Assembly (NCBI RefSeq): GCF_000719115.1
Contig: NZ_JOEA01000019.1
Coordinates: forward strand, 65,820-129,819
Direction of reading: 5' to 3'
Source of the DNA: Lentzea albidocapillata
GTDB lineage: Bacteria; Actinomycetota; Actinomycetes; Mycobacteriales; Pseudonocardiaceae
Length of the DNA stretch: 64,000 nt
The translations under genes were made by a program, and so were the position numbers. Below are positions 1 to 8,612 of the stretch, piece after piece (the stretch's first letter is position 1; every line of letters starts with the position of its first letter). Below the pieces are notes generated by a model, which was not told where the DNA came from, searched no databases, and worked only from the letters and a program-made list of their open reading frames with translations.

Positions 1-289
1 GTTCCACCGCAAGGGCTTTCAGCGCCTCGACCAACGCGGTGCCGATGCCGCGGCGCAGGAACGCGTCGTCCACGCCCAGTTCGTAGAGGAACATCTCGGT
101 GCCCTTGTCCGGATGCGTGGTCTCCACCCCGGAGACGAACCCGGCGGGCTGGTCGCCGATGTAGGCGATCAGCAGATGGCTGTGATCCTGCGCCAGGAAC
201 CGGGCGGTCGCGTCCGGCCGCGGCGGCGCGTCGAACAGGTGCGCGGCGGCGAACACGTCGTCGGTGGAGGCGGCGCGGCGGATCTTCAT
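1..289 (-). CDS. GNAT acetyltransferase, AAC(3)-I-like, 3' end outside window
   Basis: Reading from ATG at 289 gives an open frame running off the window edge (about 96 codons). It starts MKIRRAASTDDVF and carries the HPDKGTEMFLYELGV segment typical of the AAC(3)-I branch of GNAT acetyltransferases, followed by the acetyl-CoA pyrophosphate loop RRGIGTALV. The family transfers acetyl from acetyl-CoA to an amine; in AAC(3)-I proteins the amine is on aminoglycosides. Chromosomal homologues in actinomycetes are common and resistance is not implied. The C-terminal part of the protein is missing from view, so substrate class stays open. Confidence 0.75.
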   Translation of the reverse strand, partial: MKIRRAASTDDVFAAAHLFDAPPRPDATARFLAQDHSHLLIAYIGDQPAGFVSGVETTHPDKGTEMFLYELGVDDAFLRRGIGTALVEALKALAVE

Positions 290-332
290 ACCGTCAGGCT
301 AGGTCAACTGCGGAGCGAAGGCCCGAAACGCG

Positions 333-1721
333 TCAGCGGTCCTCGGCGGTCGCGGGCAGCTTCCCGTTCTTGACCAGCCTGGTCAGTTCCTCGTGGTCCG
401 CCTCGGTCTGGTCGGCGTAGTCGAACGCGTACTTGGCGAAGGCGTCGTCCAGGTCGTCGCCGTCCTGGAAGTAGCCGGCCAGCAGTCGCGGGTCCAGGGA
501 GCGGGTGTGCGCGCGGGCCAGCAGGGCACCGGCGAGACGGCCGTAGTCGTCGAGGTCGTCGCGCTTCAGCGTGGTCGCGTCGATCTCGCCCTTGCGGTTG
601 CGGAACTGCCGCACGATGAAGTGCCGGCCCTCGATCGTCGTCCAGCCCAGCAGGATGTCGGTCTCCGCCTGCACGAGCCGCGCGCCGTGCACGATCCGCC
701 TGCCCTCGTGCTTGGCGGGCTCGACGTCCAGGAACGGCTGCAGCGCGGACGGCCTGGCCTCCTTTGCCTGCAGCACCAGTGCCTCGGAACCGTTGCCGTG
801 CAACAGGACCAGGTAGTTGCGCAGGCCGACGCTGCCCGTACCGACGACGCGGAACGCCACGTCCGACACGCCGTAGCGCATGATCAGGTTGGTCCGCGAC
901 TCGCGCAGGGTGTCCACGTAGGACGGCAGCGCGGCGATCACCGCCGCCTTCGTCGGGGGAGTGGCCTCGGTGAACGTCGGCGGGTTCGTGATGAACCGCC
1001 ACTTCTCGCCGTCGTGCGCGGTCCACTTGGCGGCGAACTTCGCGCTGGTGTTCTTGCGCGACTTCTCGGCTGCCTTGGAGAAGTTGTTGAGCAGGTCGTC
1101 GGCCTTCACCTTCGACAGCGTCGACTCGTCCCCCAGCGCGGTCCAGGAGTCCAGGAACGGCATCTCCGCGAGGTGGCGGATCGCGCCCCGGTACGCGCTC
1201 ACGGCGTCCTCGGCGGCGTCACGGCAGCCCTTGTCCGACACGCCGCCGACGCGACCGGCCAGCACCAGCGAGGCGACGAGCCGTTTGAGGTCCCACTCCC
1301 ACGGTCCGGGCAGCGTCTCGTCGAAGTCGTTGATGTCCATGACGATCTGGCCCTCGGGCGTGCCGTAGAGGCCGAAGTTCGCTGCGTGTGCATCACCGCA
1401 CAGCTGAGCGTGAAGGCCCGTCGAGCAGCCGGCGGCGAGATCGCCCGCCTGCAGCCCGGCCGCACCGCGGAAGAACGCGAACGGGTTCTCGAGCATCCGG
1501 CCGACCCGCAACGGGACCAGGTGCTCCAGCCGGCCCGCGTTGCTCGCGCGCATGAACTCCAGCACGGACGGGCGCGACCTGGCCAGCGACATCGCGCGGT
1601 GCGCCTTGGAGTCCACTGAGGACCGCAGCGCGCGACCCTCTGCGTGGACCTCTTCGGGCTCAACCCAACGACCCAGAGCCGCAGCGGCCTCAGCACGACT
1701 CTGCTTACTCATTGGGTTCAC
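333..1721 (-). CDS. DUF2252 family protein
   Basis: A 462-residue protein with the DUF2252 hallmarks: FMRASNAGRLEHLVPLRVGRM near the N-terminus, then LCGDAHAANFG and DINDFDET in the middle. The spacing of these last motifs resembles the catalytic H-x-x-N and metal-binding D of protein-kinase-like phosphotransferases, so DUF2252 is widely taken as a kinase-like fold of unknown substrate. No signal peptide or membrane segment is visible, so it is probably cytosolic. The start can be GTG at 1721 or ATG at 1712; neither has a strong ribosome site. It is monocistronic, 43 bases downstream of the neighbouring acetyltransferase start. Family assignment is firm; function is not known. Confidence 0.85.
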   Translation of the reverse strand: MNPMSKQSRAEAAAALGRWVEPEEVHAEGRALRSSVDSKAHRAMSLARSRPSVLEFMRASNAGRLEHLVPLRVGRMLENPFAFFRGAAGLQAGDLAAGCSTGLHAQLCGDAHAANFGLYGTPEGQIVMDINDFDETLPGPWEWDLKRLVASLVLAGRVGGVSDKGCRDAAEDAVSAYRGAIRHLAEMPFLDSWTALGDESTLSKVKADDLLNNFSKAAEKSRKNTSAKFAAKWTAHDGEKWRFITNPPTFTEATPPTKAAVIAALPSYVDTLRESRTNLIMRYGVSDVAFRVVGTGSVGLRNYLVLLHGNGSEALVLQAKEARPSALQPFLDVEPAKHEGRRIVHGARLVQAETDILLGWTTIEGRHFIVRQFRNRKGEIDATTLKRDDLDDYGRLAGALLARAHTRSLDPRLLAGYFQDGDDLDDAFAKYAFDYADQTEADHEELTRLVKNGKLPATAEDR

Positions 1722-1803
1722 CCATACGAGTCATCATGCCTGCGGCGGACGTACCAGGTGGCTCGTCCGCCGCATTTGTGACCTAGGTACGAGCGAAATC
1801 ACC

Positions 1804-3048
1804 CTAAACGGGACGAACGACCTCGGCGATCGCCTGAACGCCCAGGTCGATCTCGTCCCGCGTGATGACCAATGGCGGTGCGACACGCAACGTCGACGCG
1901 TGCGTCTCCTTGCACAACACCCCGCGCGTGGCCAGCGCCTCCGACGCGGCACGGCCCACCGGGCCACCGGGCGCGATCTCGACGCCGGCCCACAGCCCGC
2001 GCCCGCGCACCTCGGCCACGCCGTGACCGACCAGCTTGTTCAGTTCGGCGTGCAGGTACGCGCCCAGGTCGCGCGAGCGCTGCTGGAACTCACCGGTCGC
2101 CAGCAGTCCCACGACCGCGCGGCCCACGGCGCACGCGAGCGGGTTGCCGCCGAACGTCGACCCGTGCTCGCCGGGCTTCAGCACGCCCAGCACCGAACGC
2201 GAGCCGACCACGGCGGACACCGGCAGGATGCCGCCGCCCAGCGCCTTGCCGAGCGTGTAGAGGTCGGCACGCACGCCCTCGTGGTCGAGAGCGAACAGCT
2301 CGCCGGTGCGGCCGAGCCCGGACTGGATCTCGTCGGCGATCATCAGCACGTTGTGCTGGTCGCACAGGCGGCGGATCCCGGCCAGGTACCCGGCGGGCGG
2401 CACGACGACGCCGGCCTCGCCCTGGATGGGCTCCAGCAGCACGGCGGCCGTGCGCGGGGAGATCGCGGACTCGATCTCGTCGAGCGCGCCGTACTTGACG
2501 ACCTTGAAACCGGGCGTGAACGGCCCGAAGTCGTTGCGCGCGGTCTCGTCGGTCGAGAACGACACGATCGTCGTGGTGCGGCCGTGGAAGTTGGACCCGG
2601 CGACGATGATCTCCGCCATCCCCTCCGGCACGCCCTTGACCCGGTACGCCCACTTGCGCGCGACCTTGATCGCGGACTCGACGGCCTCGGCGCCGGAGTT
2701 CATCGCGAGCACCATCTCGGTGCCGGTCAGGGCGGCGAGCTCACGGCAGAACAGGCCGAACTGGTCGTGGTGGAACGCGCGGCTGGTCAGCGTGACGCGG
2801 CCGAGCTGCTCGACGGCGGCGGCCACCAGGGCGGGGTGGCGGTGCCCGAAGTTCAGTGACGAGTAACCGGACAGGAAGTCCAGGTAGCGGCGTCCTTCGA
2901 CGTCGGTGACCCACGAACCCTCGCCGTGCGAGATGACCACCGGCAGCGGGTGGTAGTTGTGCGTGCTCCACTCCTCGTCGAGAGCGACGAAGTCCGCGCT
3001 CGCCAAATTCGTGGTTCCCGTGGTGTTGTGCTCAGCGATGGCGGTCAT
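1804..3048 (-). CDS. rocD: Ornithine--oxo-acid aminotransferase (class III PLP)
   Basis: A 414-residue class III aminotransferase. The PLP lysine lies in LYTLGKALGGG, preceded by the cofactor-binding ADEIQSGLGRTG, and GSTFGGNPLAC follows, the order seen in ornithine aminotransferases. The N-terminal HNYHPLPVVISHGEG also fits RocD. Expected reaction: L-ornithine plus 2-oxoglutarate to glutamate-5-semialdehyde and glutamate, in arginine/ornithine breakdown. ATG at 3048 follows a GGAGG-like site. No arginine-catabolic partner is adjacent; the divergent neighbour is a polyphosphate kinase. The promoter carries repeated GTTGCG/GCAAC elements (3093-3118). A related omega-aminotransferase specificity cannot be ruled out. 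Confidence 0.85.
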   Translation of the reverse strand: MTAIAEHNTTGTTNLASADFVALDEEWSTHNYHPLPVVISHGEGSWVTDVEGRRYLDFLSGYSSLNFGHRHPALVAAAVEQLGRVTLTSRAFHHDQFGLFCRELAALTGTEMVLAMNSGAEAVESAIKVARKWAYRVKGVPEGMAEIIVAGSNFHGRTTTIVSFSTDETARNDFGPFTPGFKVVKYGALDEIESAISPRTAAVLLEPIQGEAGVVVPPAGYLAGIRRLCDQHNVLMIADEIQSGLGRTGELFALDHEGVRADLYTLGKALGGGILPVSAVVGSRSVLGVLKPGEHGSTFGGNPLACAVGRAVVGLLATGEFQQRSRDLGAYLHAELNKLVGHGVAEVRGRGLWAGVEIAPGGPVGRAASEALATRGVLCKETHASTLRVAPPLVITRDEIDLGVQAIAEVVRPV

Positions 3049-3185
3049 CCTCCAAGGCTAGGGGCGTCGACAAGCGATATCGACCGTCAACCGTTGCGCA
3101 TTGCATCAGTTTGTTGCGTAGATTCACCAATCGGTGGCTCTTGCTTGCACAGCGGGCGGAATCGACGGTGAATCGCTACGGTCAC

Positions 3186-4019
3186 ATGATGGCGAAGAAG
3201 TCGGTTCGTGACGCGCTGCGACTCGATGAGGTGGATCTCTCCACCCTCGACCCCGCGGGCCGCCCGGTCGGTCCCCAGAGCAAGAAGGAGGCGGCCGAGG
3301 ACCTGGTCGCCACCGGGGCCGAGCTGGACGATCTGCAGGAGGCGCTCTACGCGGAGAACTCTCGCGCGGTCCTGCTCGTGCTGCAAGGCATGGACACCTC
3401 GGGCAAGGGTGGCGTGGTCAGGCACGTCATGGGCCTGGTGAACCCGCAGGGCGTGCGCATCGCGTCGTTCAAGAAACCGACCGCCGCCGAACTGCGCCAC
3501 CACTACCTCTGGCGCATCCGCAGGGTCCTGCCCGAGAAGGGCCGCCTCGGCGCGTTCGACCGCTCGCACTACGAGGACGTGCTCGTGCCGAAGGTCGAGC
3601 GCCTGATCACCGCCGCGGAGCTGCGCACCCGCTACAAGGAGATCAACACGTTCGAGCGGGAGCTCGCGGACTCCGGCATCACGCTGATCAAGTGCTTCCT
3701 GCACATCTCGCCGGAGGTCCAGAAGGAACGGCTGCTCGCGCGCCTGGACGACCCGAGGAAGAACTGGAAGTACAACCCGGCCGACATCGACGTCCGGTCG
3801 AAGTGGTCCAAGTACCAGGGCGCGTACACCCAGGCGTTGAAGAACTGCCGTGACACGCCCTGGTACGCGATCCCGTCCGACCGCAAGTGGTACCGGAACT
3901 GGACGATCAGCAGGCTGCTGCTGGAGACCCTGCGCGAGATGGACCCGAAGTTCCCGCCACCGGCCTACGACCTCGAGGCCGAGAAGGCCCGGTTGGTCAA
4001 CAACGACCCGTTGCGCTAG
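3186..4019 (+). CDS. PPK2-family polyphosphate:nucleotide phosphotransferase
   Basis: A 277-residue PPK2 protein. The P-loop is QGMDTSGKGGVVRHV, the Walker B-like segment FDRSHYEDVLVPKVE, and the C-terminal PSDRKWYRNWTISRLLLETL is characteristic of the family. PPK2 enzymes transfer phosphate between polyphosphate and nucleoside mono- or diphosphates; which nucleotide is used depends on the subclass and cannot be read here. The start is placed at the first of two adjacent ATG codons (3186, 3189) because homology begins near KKSVRDALRL; longer in-frame starts upstream are not supported. It is transcribed divergently from the ornithine aminotransferase. Confidence 0.85.
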   Translation: MMAKKSVRDALRLDEVDLSTLDPAGRPVGPQSKKEAAEDLVATGAELDDLQEALYAENSRAVLLVLQGMDTSGKGGVVRHVMGLVNPQGVRIASFKKPTAAELRHHYLWRIRRVLPEKGRLGAFDRSHYEDVLVPKVERLITAAELRTRYKEINTFERELADSGITLIKCFLHISPEVQKERLLARLDDPRKNWKYNPADIDVRSKWSKYQGAYTQALKNCRDTPWYAIPSDRKWYRNWTISRLLLETLREMDPKFPPPAYDLEAEKARLVNNDPLR

Positions 4020-4111
4020 ACGCAATCTTGATTGCACCTATTGCCTGACCGTAGTGGTCTGGGCCAGTGTGGGCTGCGCCGCCGCCGCAAAGCTATCCCG
4101 GAGGTGCGGAC

Positions 4112-5224
4112 GTGGGTGTGGACCGGCGACGTTTTCTCGGAGCCATGGGTGTGGGAGCTGGACTGCTGATGACCGGAGGAACCGCTGAGGCGGCTGCCGC
4201 CACGCGGAGAGTGTTCTTCGGCGCCTACACGACGTGGAGCGGGGGCGCCAAGGGCATCGGCATCGGCACCTACGACACCGTGTCCGGGCAGCTGAAGACG
4301 ACCGGCGTGATCAGCGGCGTGGTCAACCCGTCGTTCGTGATCGAGTCGCGCGACGGCAGGTTCCTCTACGCCGTCAACGAGAACACCAAGGGCGAGGTCA
4401 CCGCGATCAACGCGGCCACGCTGAAGGTGATCAACAAGCAGGCGACCGGTGGCGCCGACCCGTGCCACCTGACGCTCGACCCGTCCGGGAAGTACCTGAT
4501 CACGGCCGACTACTCGTCCGGTTCGCTCAGCGTGTTCCCGGTCAACCTGGACGGCAGCCTCGGCGCGCGCACGCAGAAGGTGCAGCACAAGGGGTCCGGG
4601 CCGAACAAGGAACGCCAGGAAGGCCCGCACGCGCACCACATCGTGTTCGACCCGGCCGGCAGGTACGCGGCGGCGGTCGACCTCGGCGCGGACTCGGTGT
4701 TCGTCTACTCGTTCACCGGCGGGAAGCTGACCCAGGTCTCGCAGGCCAAGGTCAAGCCGGGAGCCGGACCGCGGCACATCGCGTTCCACCCCGACGGCAA
4801 GACGGCCTACGTCGCGAACGAGCTGGACTCGACCATCGTGACCTGCGCTTACGCGAACGGGAAGCTCACGCCGGGCCAGGTCCTGAAGACCGCGCCGTCC
4901 GGAGGTCCGACGAACTACCCGGCCGAGGTGCTGGTCTCGGCGGACGGCAGGTACGTCTACCTGTCGAACCGCGGGCACGACAGCGTCGCGCACTTCGCGG
5001 TCGGCGGTTCCGGGCTGACGATGCTCGGCACCACCGCGGTCGGCGGCAAGTACCCGCGGCACATCACGTTCGACCCGACCGGGTCGTTCCTGTTCGCGGC
5101 CAACCAGAACTCGAACAACGTCACGTCGTTCGCGGTCGACAGGGTCATGGGCAAGCTGACCCCGTCCGGCACGCCGCTGCAGACCGCGATCCCGGTCTGC
5201 GTGCTGCCCACACGACTGGGTTAA
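4112..5224 (+). CDS. Tat-exported lactonase (beta-propeller, 6-phosphogluconolactonase-like)
   Basis: A 370-residue protein starting at GTG 4112, chosen because GGAGG (4100-4104) lies seven bases upstream and because the N-terminus then reads VGVDRRRFLGAMGVGAGLL, a twin-arginine signal. The mature part has repeated blades with motifs such as DGRFLYAVNE, DPSGKYLITAD, HPDGKTAYVANE and ADGRYVYLSNRG, the seven-bladed lactonase (Lactonase_7bl) fold of YbhE-type 6-phosphogluconolactonases. Because it is probably exported folded through Tat, its substrate is likely an extracellular lactone, or the fold is used for binding only. It stands alone between PPK2 and a secreted esterase. Confidence 0.85.
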   Translation: MGVDRRRFLGAMGVGAGLLMTGGTAEAAAATRRVFFGAYTTWSGGAKGIGIGTYDTVSGQLKTTGVISGVVNPSFVIESRDGRFLYAVNENTKGEVTAINAATLKVINKQATGGADPCHLTLDPSGKYLITADYSSGSLSVFPVNLDGSLGARTQKVQHKGSGPNKERQEGPHAHHIVFDPAGRYAAAVDLGADSVFVYSFTGGKLTQVSQAKVKPGAGPRHIAFHPDGKTAYVANELDSTIVTCAYANGKLTPGQVLKTAPSGGPTNYPAEVLVSADGRYVYLSNRGHDSVAHFAVGGSGLTMLGTTAVGGKYPRHITFDPTGSFLFAANQNSNNVTSFAVDRVMGKLTPSGTPLQTAIPVCVLPTRLG

Positions 5225-5264
5225 CCCACTTCAAGTCGATCATCCACAGTGGTACTCCGGGCCT

Positions 5265-5996
5265 ATGGGACTTTTGGCTGGAGTACTCGCCGTCGCTTTG
5301 CTGGCGCCCGCACCGATCGCCCCGGAGTACGTCGCACTCGGCGACTCCTACGCGTCCGGGGCGGGCGCCGGTTCCTATGTGGACGGCTCGTGCCGCCGCA
5401 GCTCGAACGCCTACCCGGCGTTGCGGGGCACGGAGTTCCCGTCGTTCAAGTTCGTGGCGTGCAGCGGGGCGACCACGAAGTCGCTCAGGTCCCAGTTCCG
5501 GGCGCTGACCGCGAACACCACGTTCGTCACGATCACCATCGGCGGCAACGACCTCGGGTTCGTGGACGTGCTGACGACCTGCACTCTGAGCGGTGACAGG
5601 GCCTGTGCCAAGAGGGTCGCCACGGCGGTGGACTTCATCCACGGGCAGTTGCCCGCCCGGCTCGACACGGCCTACGCCACGATCAAGGAAGCGGCACCGC
5701 ACGCCAAGCTCGTCGTGCTCGGCTATCCGCGGCTGTTCACGCCGAACGACGGGTGCTGGACGCTCTCCAAGTCCAAACGCCAGGTGCTCAACGAGGCTGC
5801 CGACCAGCTCTCCGGAGTCATCGCGCAGGCAGCCGAACGCGCTGGTGCGCGGTACGTCGACGTGAGGGAAGCGTTTGCGGACCACGGCGTGTGCGCGGCC
5901 GAGCCGTGGATGAACGCGCTGGTCAATCCGACTGCCGACTCCTATCACCCGAACAAGGCAGGTCAGGCCGCCTACTTCAGGGCGTTGACCTCCTAG
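5265..5996 (+). CDS. Secreted SGNH/GDSL hydrolase (lipase/esterase)
   Basis: A 243-residue SGNH hydrolase. After a short hydrophobic N-terminus (MGLLAGVLAVALLAPAPIAP) comes block I, ALGDSYASGAG, with the nucleophilic serine; the block III motif is IGGNDLG and the catalytic Asp/His pair is in DSYHPNKAGQ. The cysteines in GSCRRSSNA, VACSGATT and TTCTLSG match the disulfide pattern of Streptomyces secreted esterases and lipases. It should hydrolyse ester bonds outside the cell. The signal region is short, and cleavage near APA is likely. It follows the lactonase by 40 bases and may share its transcript. Confidence 0.88.
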   Translation: MGLLAGVLAVALLAPAPIAPEYVALGDSYASGAGAGSYVDGSCRRSSNAYPALRGTEFPSFKFVACSGATTKSLRSQFRALTANTTFVTITIGGNDLGFVDVLTTCTLSGDRACAKRVATAVDFIHGQLPARLDTAYATIKEAAPHAKLVVLGYPRLFTPNDGCWTLSKSKRQVLNEAADQLSGVIAQAAERAGARYVDVREAFADHGVCAAEPWMNALVNPTADSYHPNKAGQAAYFRALTS

Positions 5997-6047
5997 AGGC
6001 CGGTATTCGGCTCGGCTTCGGGCAGGCGTTCGTGTGATCATGCGCGG

Positions 6048-6830
6048 ATGAGTTCGCTGAGGGAGGTCACGGCCACCCGGTACGTGACGCCGTTCCGCGA
6101 GGGCGGTTCGATGCCGGGGCTGGTCGAGGCCGACGACCTGGGTATGTACGTGGTGAAGTTCCGCGGTGCGGGGCAGGGCGTGAAGGTCCTGGTCGCCGAG
6201 ATCGTCGTCGGCGAGCTCGCCCGCAGGCTCGGCTTCCGCATACCCGAGATCGTCCTGGTGCACCTGGACCCGGAGCTGGCACGCGCGGAACCCGACCAGG
6301 AGGTCCAGGAACTGCTGCGCGCGAGCGGAGGCCTCAACCTCGGACTCGACTACCTGCCCGGCTCGTTCGACTTCAACCCGGTCGTGCGCGATCCCGGCGC
6401 CGAGTTCGCGACGAGGCTGCTGTGGTTCGACGCGCTGGTGCTCAACGTCGACCGCAGCTGGCGTAACCCGAACATGCTGCTGTGGCACCGCGAACCGTGG
6501 CTGATCGACCACGGCGCCGCGCTGTACTTCCATTACTCGTGGAGCGAGGGGCCCCGGCCCACCCCAAAATGGAAGATGACCGACTACCGGTACGACTCGT
6601 CGGACCACGCGATGCTGCCGAACGCCGGCGCGCTGTCCGAAGTGGACGCCGAACTGGCCGCGAAGGTCACGCCGGAGTTGCTCGACGAGGTGCTAGCGCT
6701 CGTTCCCGACGAGTGGCTGGAAGGCGATCCGGCGGAACTGCGCCGGCGCTACCAGGACTTCTTCACCTACCGCCTGACCAACCGCGGCTGGGTCGACTCG
6801 CTGGAGGCCGCGCGTGCCGCACGTGTTTGA
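6048..6830 (+). CDS. HipA-like kinase domain protein (HipA_2)
   Basis: A 260-residue protein of the stand-alone HipA_2 type. The MYVVKFRGAGQGVKVLVAE segment is a kinase-like beta-strand/lysine region, FDALVLNVDRSWRNPNML resembles the HipA catalytic-loop N-x-D-R...N pattern, and WLIDHGAALYFHY the metal-binding D-x-G motif. It lacks the N-terminal HipA module and has no HipB-like antitoxin beside it, so it should not be called a classical persistence toxin. The next gene, a DUF3037 protein, overlaps its 3' end by 17 bases, a pairing I recognise from many actinobacteria. The target is unknown. Confidence 0.8.
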   Translation: MSSLREVTATRYVTPFREGGSMPGLVEADDLGMYVVKFRGAGQGVKVLVAEIVVGELARRLGFRIPEIVLVHLDPELARAEPDQEVQELLRASGGLNLGLDYLPGSFDFNPVVRDPGAEFATRLLWFDALVLNVDRSWRNPNMLLWHREPWLIDHGAALYFHYSWSEGPRPTPKWKMTDYRYDSSDHAMLPNAGALSEVDAELAAKVTPELLDEVLALVPDEWLEGDPAELRRRYQDFFTYRLTNRGWVDSLEAARAARV

Positions 6831-7200
6831 GTACGCGCTGCTGCGGGCGGTACCGCGGCAGGAGCGTGGCGAGTTCATGAACGTCGGCGTCATCGTCTAC
6901 TGCGCGCCGCTGGGCTTCCTGTGCGCGAAGACCTATGTGGACGGTGAGCGGCTGCGGGTGCTGGACCCGCACCTCGACGTCGAGATGCTCGAAACGTCGC
7001 TGAAGCACCTGACGAACTCGTGCGACGGCGCTGCCGAGGCCGGTCCGGTCAGCCGCACGACGGTGGGGCAGCGCTTCCGCTGGCTGACCGCGCCACGCAG
7101 CACGATCGTGCAGACGTCACCGGCTCACACGGGCTGGACGGACGACCCGTCGGCCGAGGTGAACCGCCTTTTCGACGCGTTGGTGCTGCCACCCCGGTAG
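6814..7200 (+). CDS. DUF3037 domain protein
   Basis: A 128-residue protein that begins at GTG 6814 inside the end of the HipA-like gene. The segment YALLRAVPRQERGEFMNVGVIVYCAPLGFL (split here as YALLRAVPRQERGEF and MNVGVIVYC) is the DUF3037 signature. The rest is a compact domain with FRWLTAPRSTIVQTSP and a C-terminal DPSAEVNRLFDALVLPPR. There is no membrane segment or catalytic motif that I recognise. Conserved adjacency and overlap with the HipA-like kinase suggest the two proteins form a complex or are made in fixed ratio; that is inference from gene order only. Confidence 0.8.
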   Translation: MPHVFEYALLRAVPRQERGEFMNVGVIVYCAPLGFLCAKTYVDGERLRVLDPHLDVEMLETSLKHLTNSCDGAAEAGPVSRTTVGQRFRWLTAPRSTIVQTSPAHTGWTDDPSAEVNRLFDALVLPPR

Positions 7201-7275
7201 GTTCCTCGCAACCTAAGGGGACGAACGGCGTCCCTAGTTGCAAAGCGAAACTGATGCGATCGGGGTTGGCGACAA

Positions 7276-8295
7276 ATGAGCGCTGGGTATCACCACGGCT
7301 ACCAGCAGCCGCGGCGTCCCATGCCGCCGCAGCGGCCGATGAAGAAGAAGAGGCGTCCGGGACGCGTCATTCTGGTGCTGCTGCTCGTCTTTGTTCTGGG
7401 TGCCGTCGGATTCGGGTTCTACGTCGACTCGACGCTGACGCGGATCAACGCGCTGCCGGACTACCAGGGCCGTCCCGCCGAGACGCCGGGGACCACCTGG
7501 CTGCTCGTCGGATCGGACGCCCGGGAGGGCTTGACGCAGGAGCAGAAGGACACGCTGGCCACCGGTGACGCCGCCGGACGGCGGACCGACACCATCATGA
7601 TGTTGCACCTGCCGGACAACAGCGCGGCCAAGCCGGTGCTGCTGTCGATTCCGCGTGACTCCTACGTCACGATCCCGGAGAACGGCCGCAACAAGGTCAA
7701 CGCGGCCTACGCGTTCGGCGGGCCGCAGATGCTCGTGCAGACCGTCGAGGGCGCGACCGGCGTGCGGATCGACCACTACATGGAGATCGGCTTCGGCGGG
7801 TTCTCCGACATGGTCGACGCGGTCGGTGGCGTGGACATCTGCCTCGACCAGCCGATCAAGGACCCGCTGGCCGGCATCGACCTGCCCGCGGGCTGCCAGG
7901 AACTCGACGGGCCGCAGGCGCTCGGGTTCGTGCGGACGCGCGCGTTCGCGACCGCCGACCTGCAGCGCGTGCAGAACCAGCGGAAGTTCCTGTCGGCGCT
8001 CTTCGAGAAGGTGAAGAGCCCGGCGACCCTCGCGAACCCGTTCCGCGTCATCCCGCTGATGAACGCGGCGTCCGGTTCGGTGTCGGTCAACGAGGACGAC
8101 CACGTGTGGCACCTGGCCAGCGTCGCGCTCAACATGAGCGAGGCGACGAGCGGGACGGTGCCGGTCGGTGGCACGCCGACGGTGCCCGGCGCGGGCTCGG
8201 TCGTGCAGTGGAACAAGGAGAAGGCGTCTCAGCTGTTCGACCTGATCAGCAAGGACCAGCCGGTTCCCGCCGAGCTGATCGCGCCTCCGCGGTAG
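7276..8295 (+). CDS. LytR-CpsA-Psr (LCP) family ligase
   Basis: A 339-residue membrane-anchored LCP protein. A basic cytosolic tail rich in proline and lysine (to about residue 30) is followed by one transmembrane segment, VILVLLLVFVLGAVGFGFYV, and an extracellular catalytic domain. The domain shows TWLLVGSDAREGL, RRTDTIMMLHLP, LSIPRDSYVTIP and GGVDICLDQPIKDP, the arginines and aspartates that bind the pyrophosphate of lipid-linked donors in this family. LCP enzymes attach arabinogalactan or anionic polymers to peptidoglycan. The protein lacks the C-terminal LytR_C domain. The gene is preceded by a 75-base gap and is probably transcribed alone. Confidence 0.9.
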   Translation: MSAGYHHGYQQPRRPMPPQRPMKKKRRPGRVILVLLLVFVLGAVGFGFYVDSTLTRINALPDYQGRPAETPGTTWLLVGSDAREGLTQEQKDTLATGDAAGRRTDTIMMLHLPDNSAAKPVLLSIPRDSYVTIPENGRNKVNAAYAFGGPQMLVQTVEGATGVRIDHYMEIGFGGFSDMVDAVGGVDICLDQPIKDPLAGIDLPAGCQELDGPQALGFVRTRAFATADLQRVQNQRKFLSALFEKVKSPATLANPFRVIPLMNAASGSVSVNEDDHVWHLASVALNMSEATSGTVPVGGTPTVPGAGSVVQWNKEKASQLFDLISKDQPVPAELIAPPR

Positions 8296-8321
8296 TTGAT
8301 CCCTGGCCCTCCGGGGAACAG

Positions 8322-8429
8322 CTACGACTTGACGGGCTCGGGAGTGGGCTCCGAGCTGGTCAGACCGGCCTCCTGTGCGATGCCTTCGAGCTCGCGCAGG
8401 AGGTCGTCGTAGATAGGTGTTGCAGACAT
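8322..8429 (-). CDS. 35-residue small protein, unknown
   Basis: A short gene on the minus strand, starting ATG at 8429 and stopping at 8322. It is preceded at good distance by a purine-rich site (AAGGGGG, about eight bases upstream). The product begins MSATPIYDDLLRELEGIA and ends in an acidic, proline-rich tail, with a predicted short amphipathic helix over DDLLRELEGIAQEAG. It sits convergent to the LCP gene, 26 bases after its stop, and is followed upstream by about 180 bases of relatively AT-rich promoter-like DNA. No family is recognised. The start context and codon choice favour a real small gene, but this is not proven. Confidence 0.5.
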   Translation of the reverse strand: MSATPIYDDLLRELEGIAQEAGLTSSEPTPEPVKS

Positions 8430-8612
8430 GGTATGGCCCCCTTTTGCTGATCTTCCCCCGTTCAGGTGACGGGAGCTTACGCCCCTATACCCCGTCTATT
8501 CGCCATATATGCCTCCCAGACGCTAAATGTTGGCTAAAGCCATCTTGTGACCAGGCGTTATGTGGGTGCACCACATGTTGAGCACGCCGTGTGACGCCTA
8601 CCGTTTCCGTTC

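Noticed and set aside
6048..7200. Classical HipBA persistence module
   Set aside because: No HipB-like antitoxin is adjacent and the kinase lacks the N-terminal HipA module.
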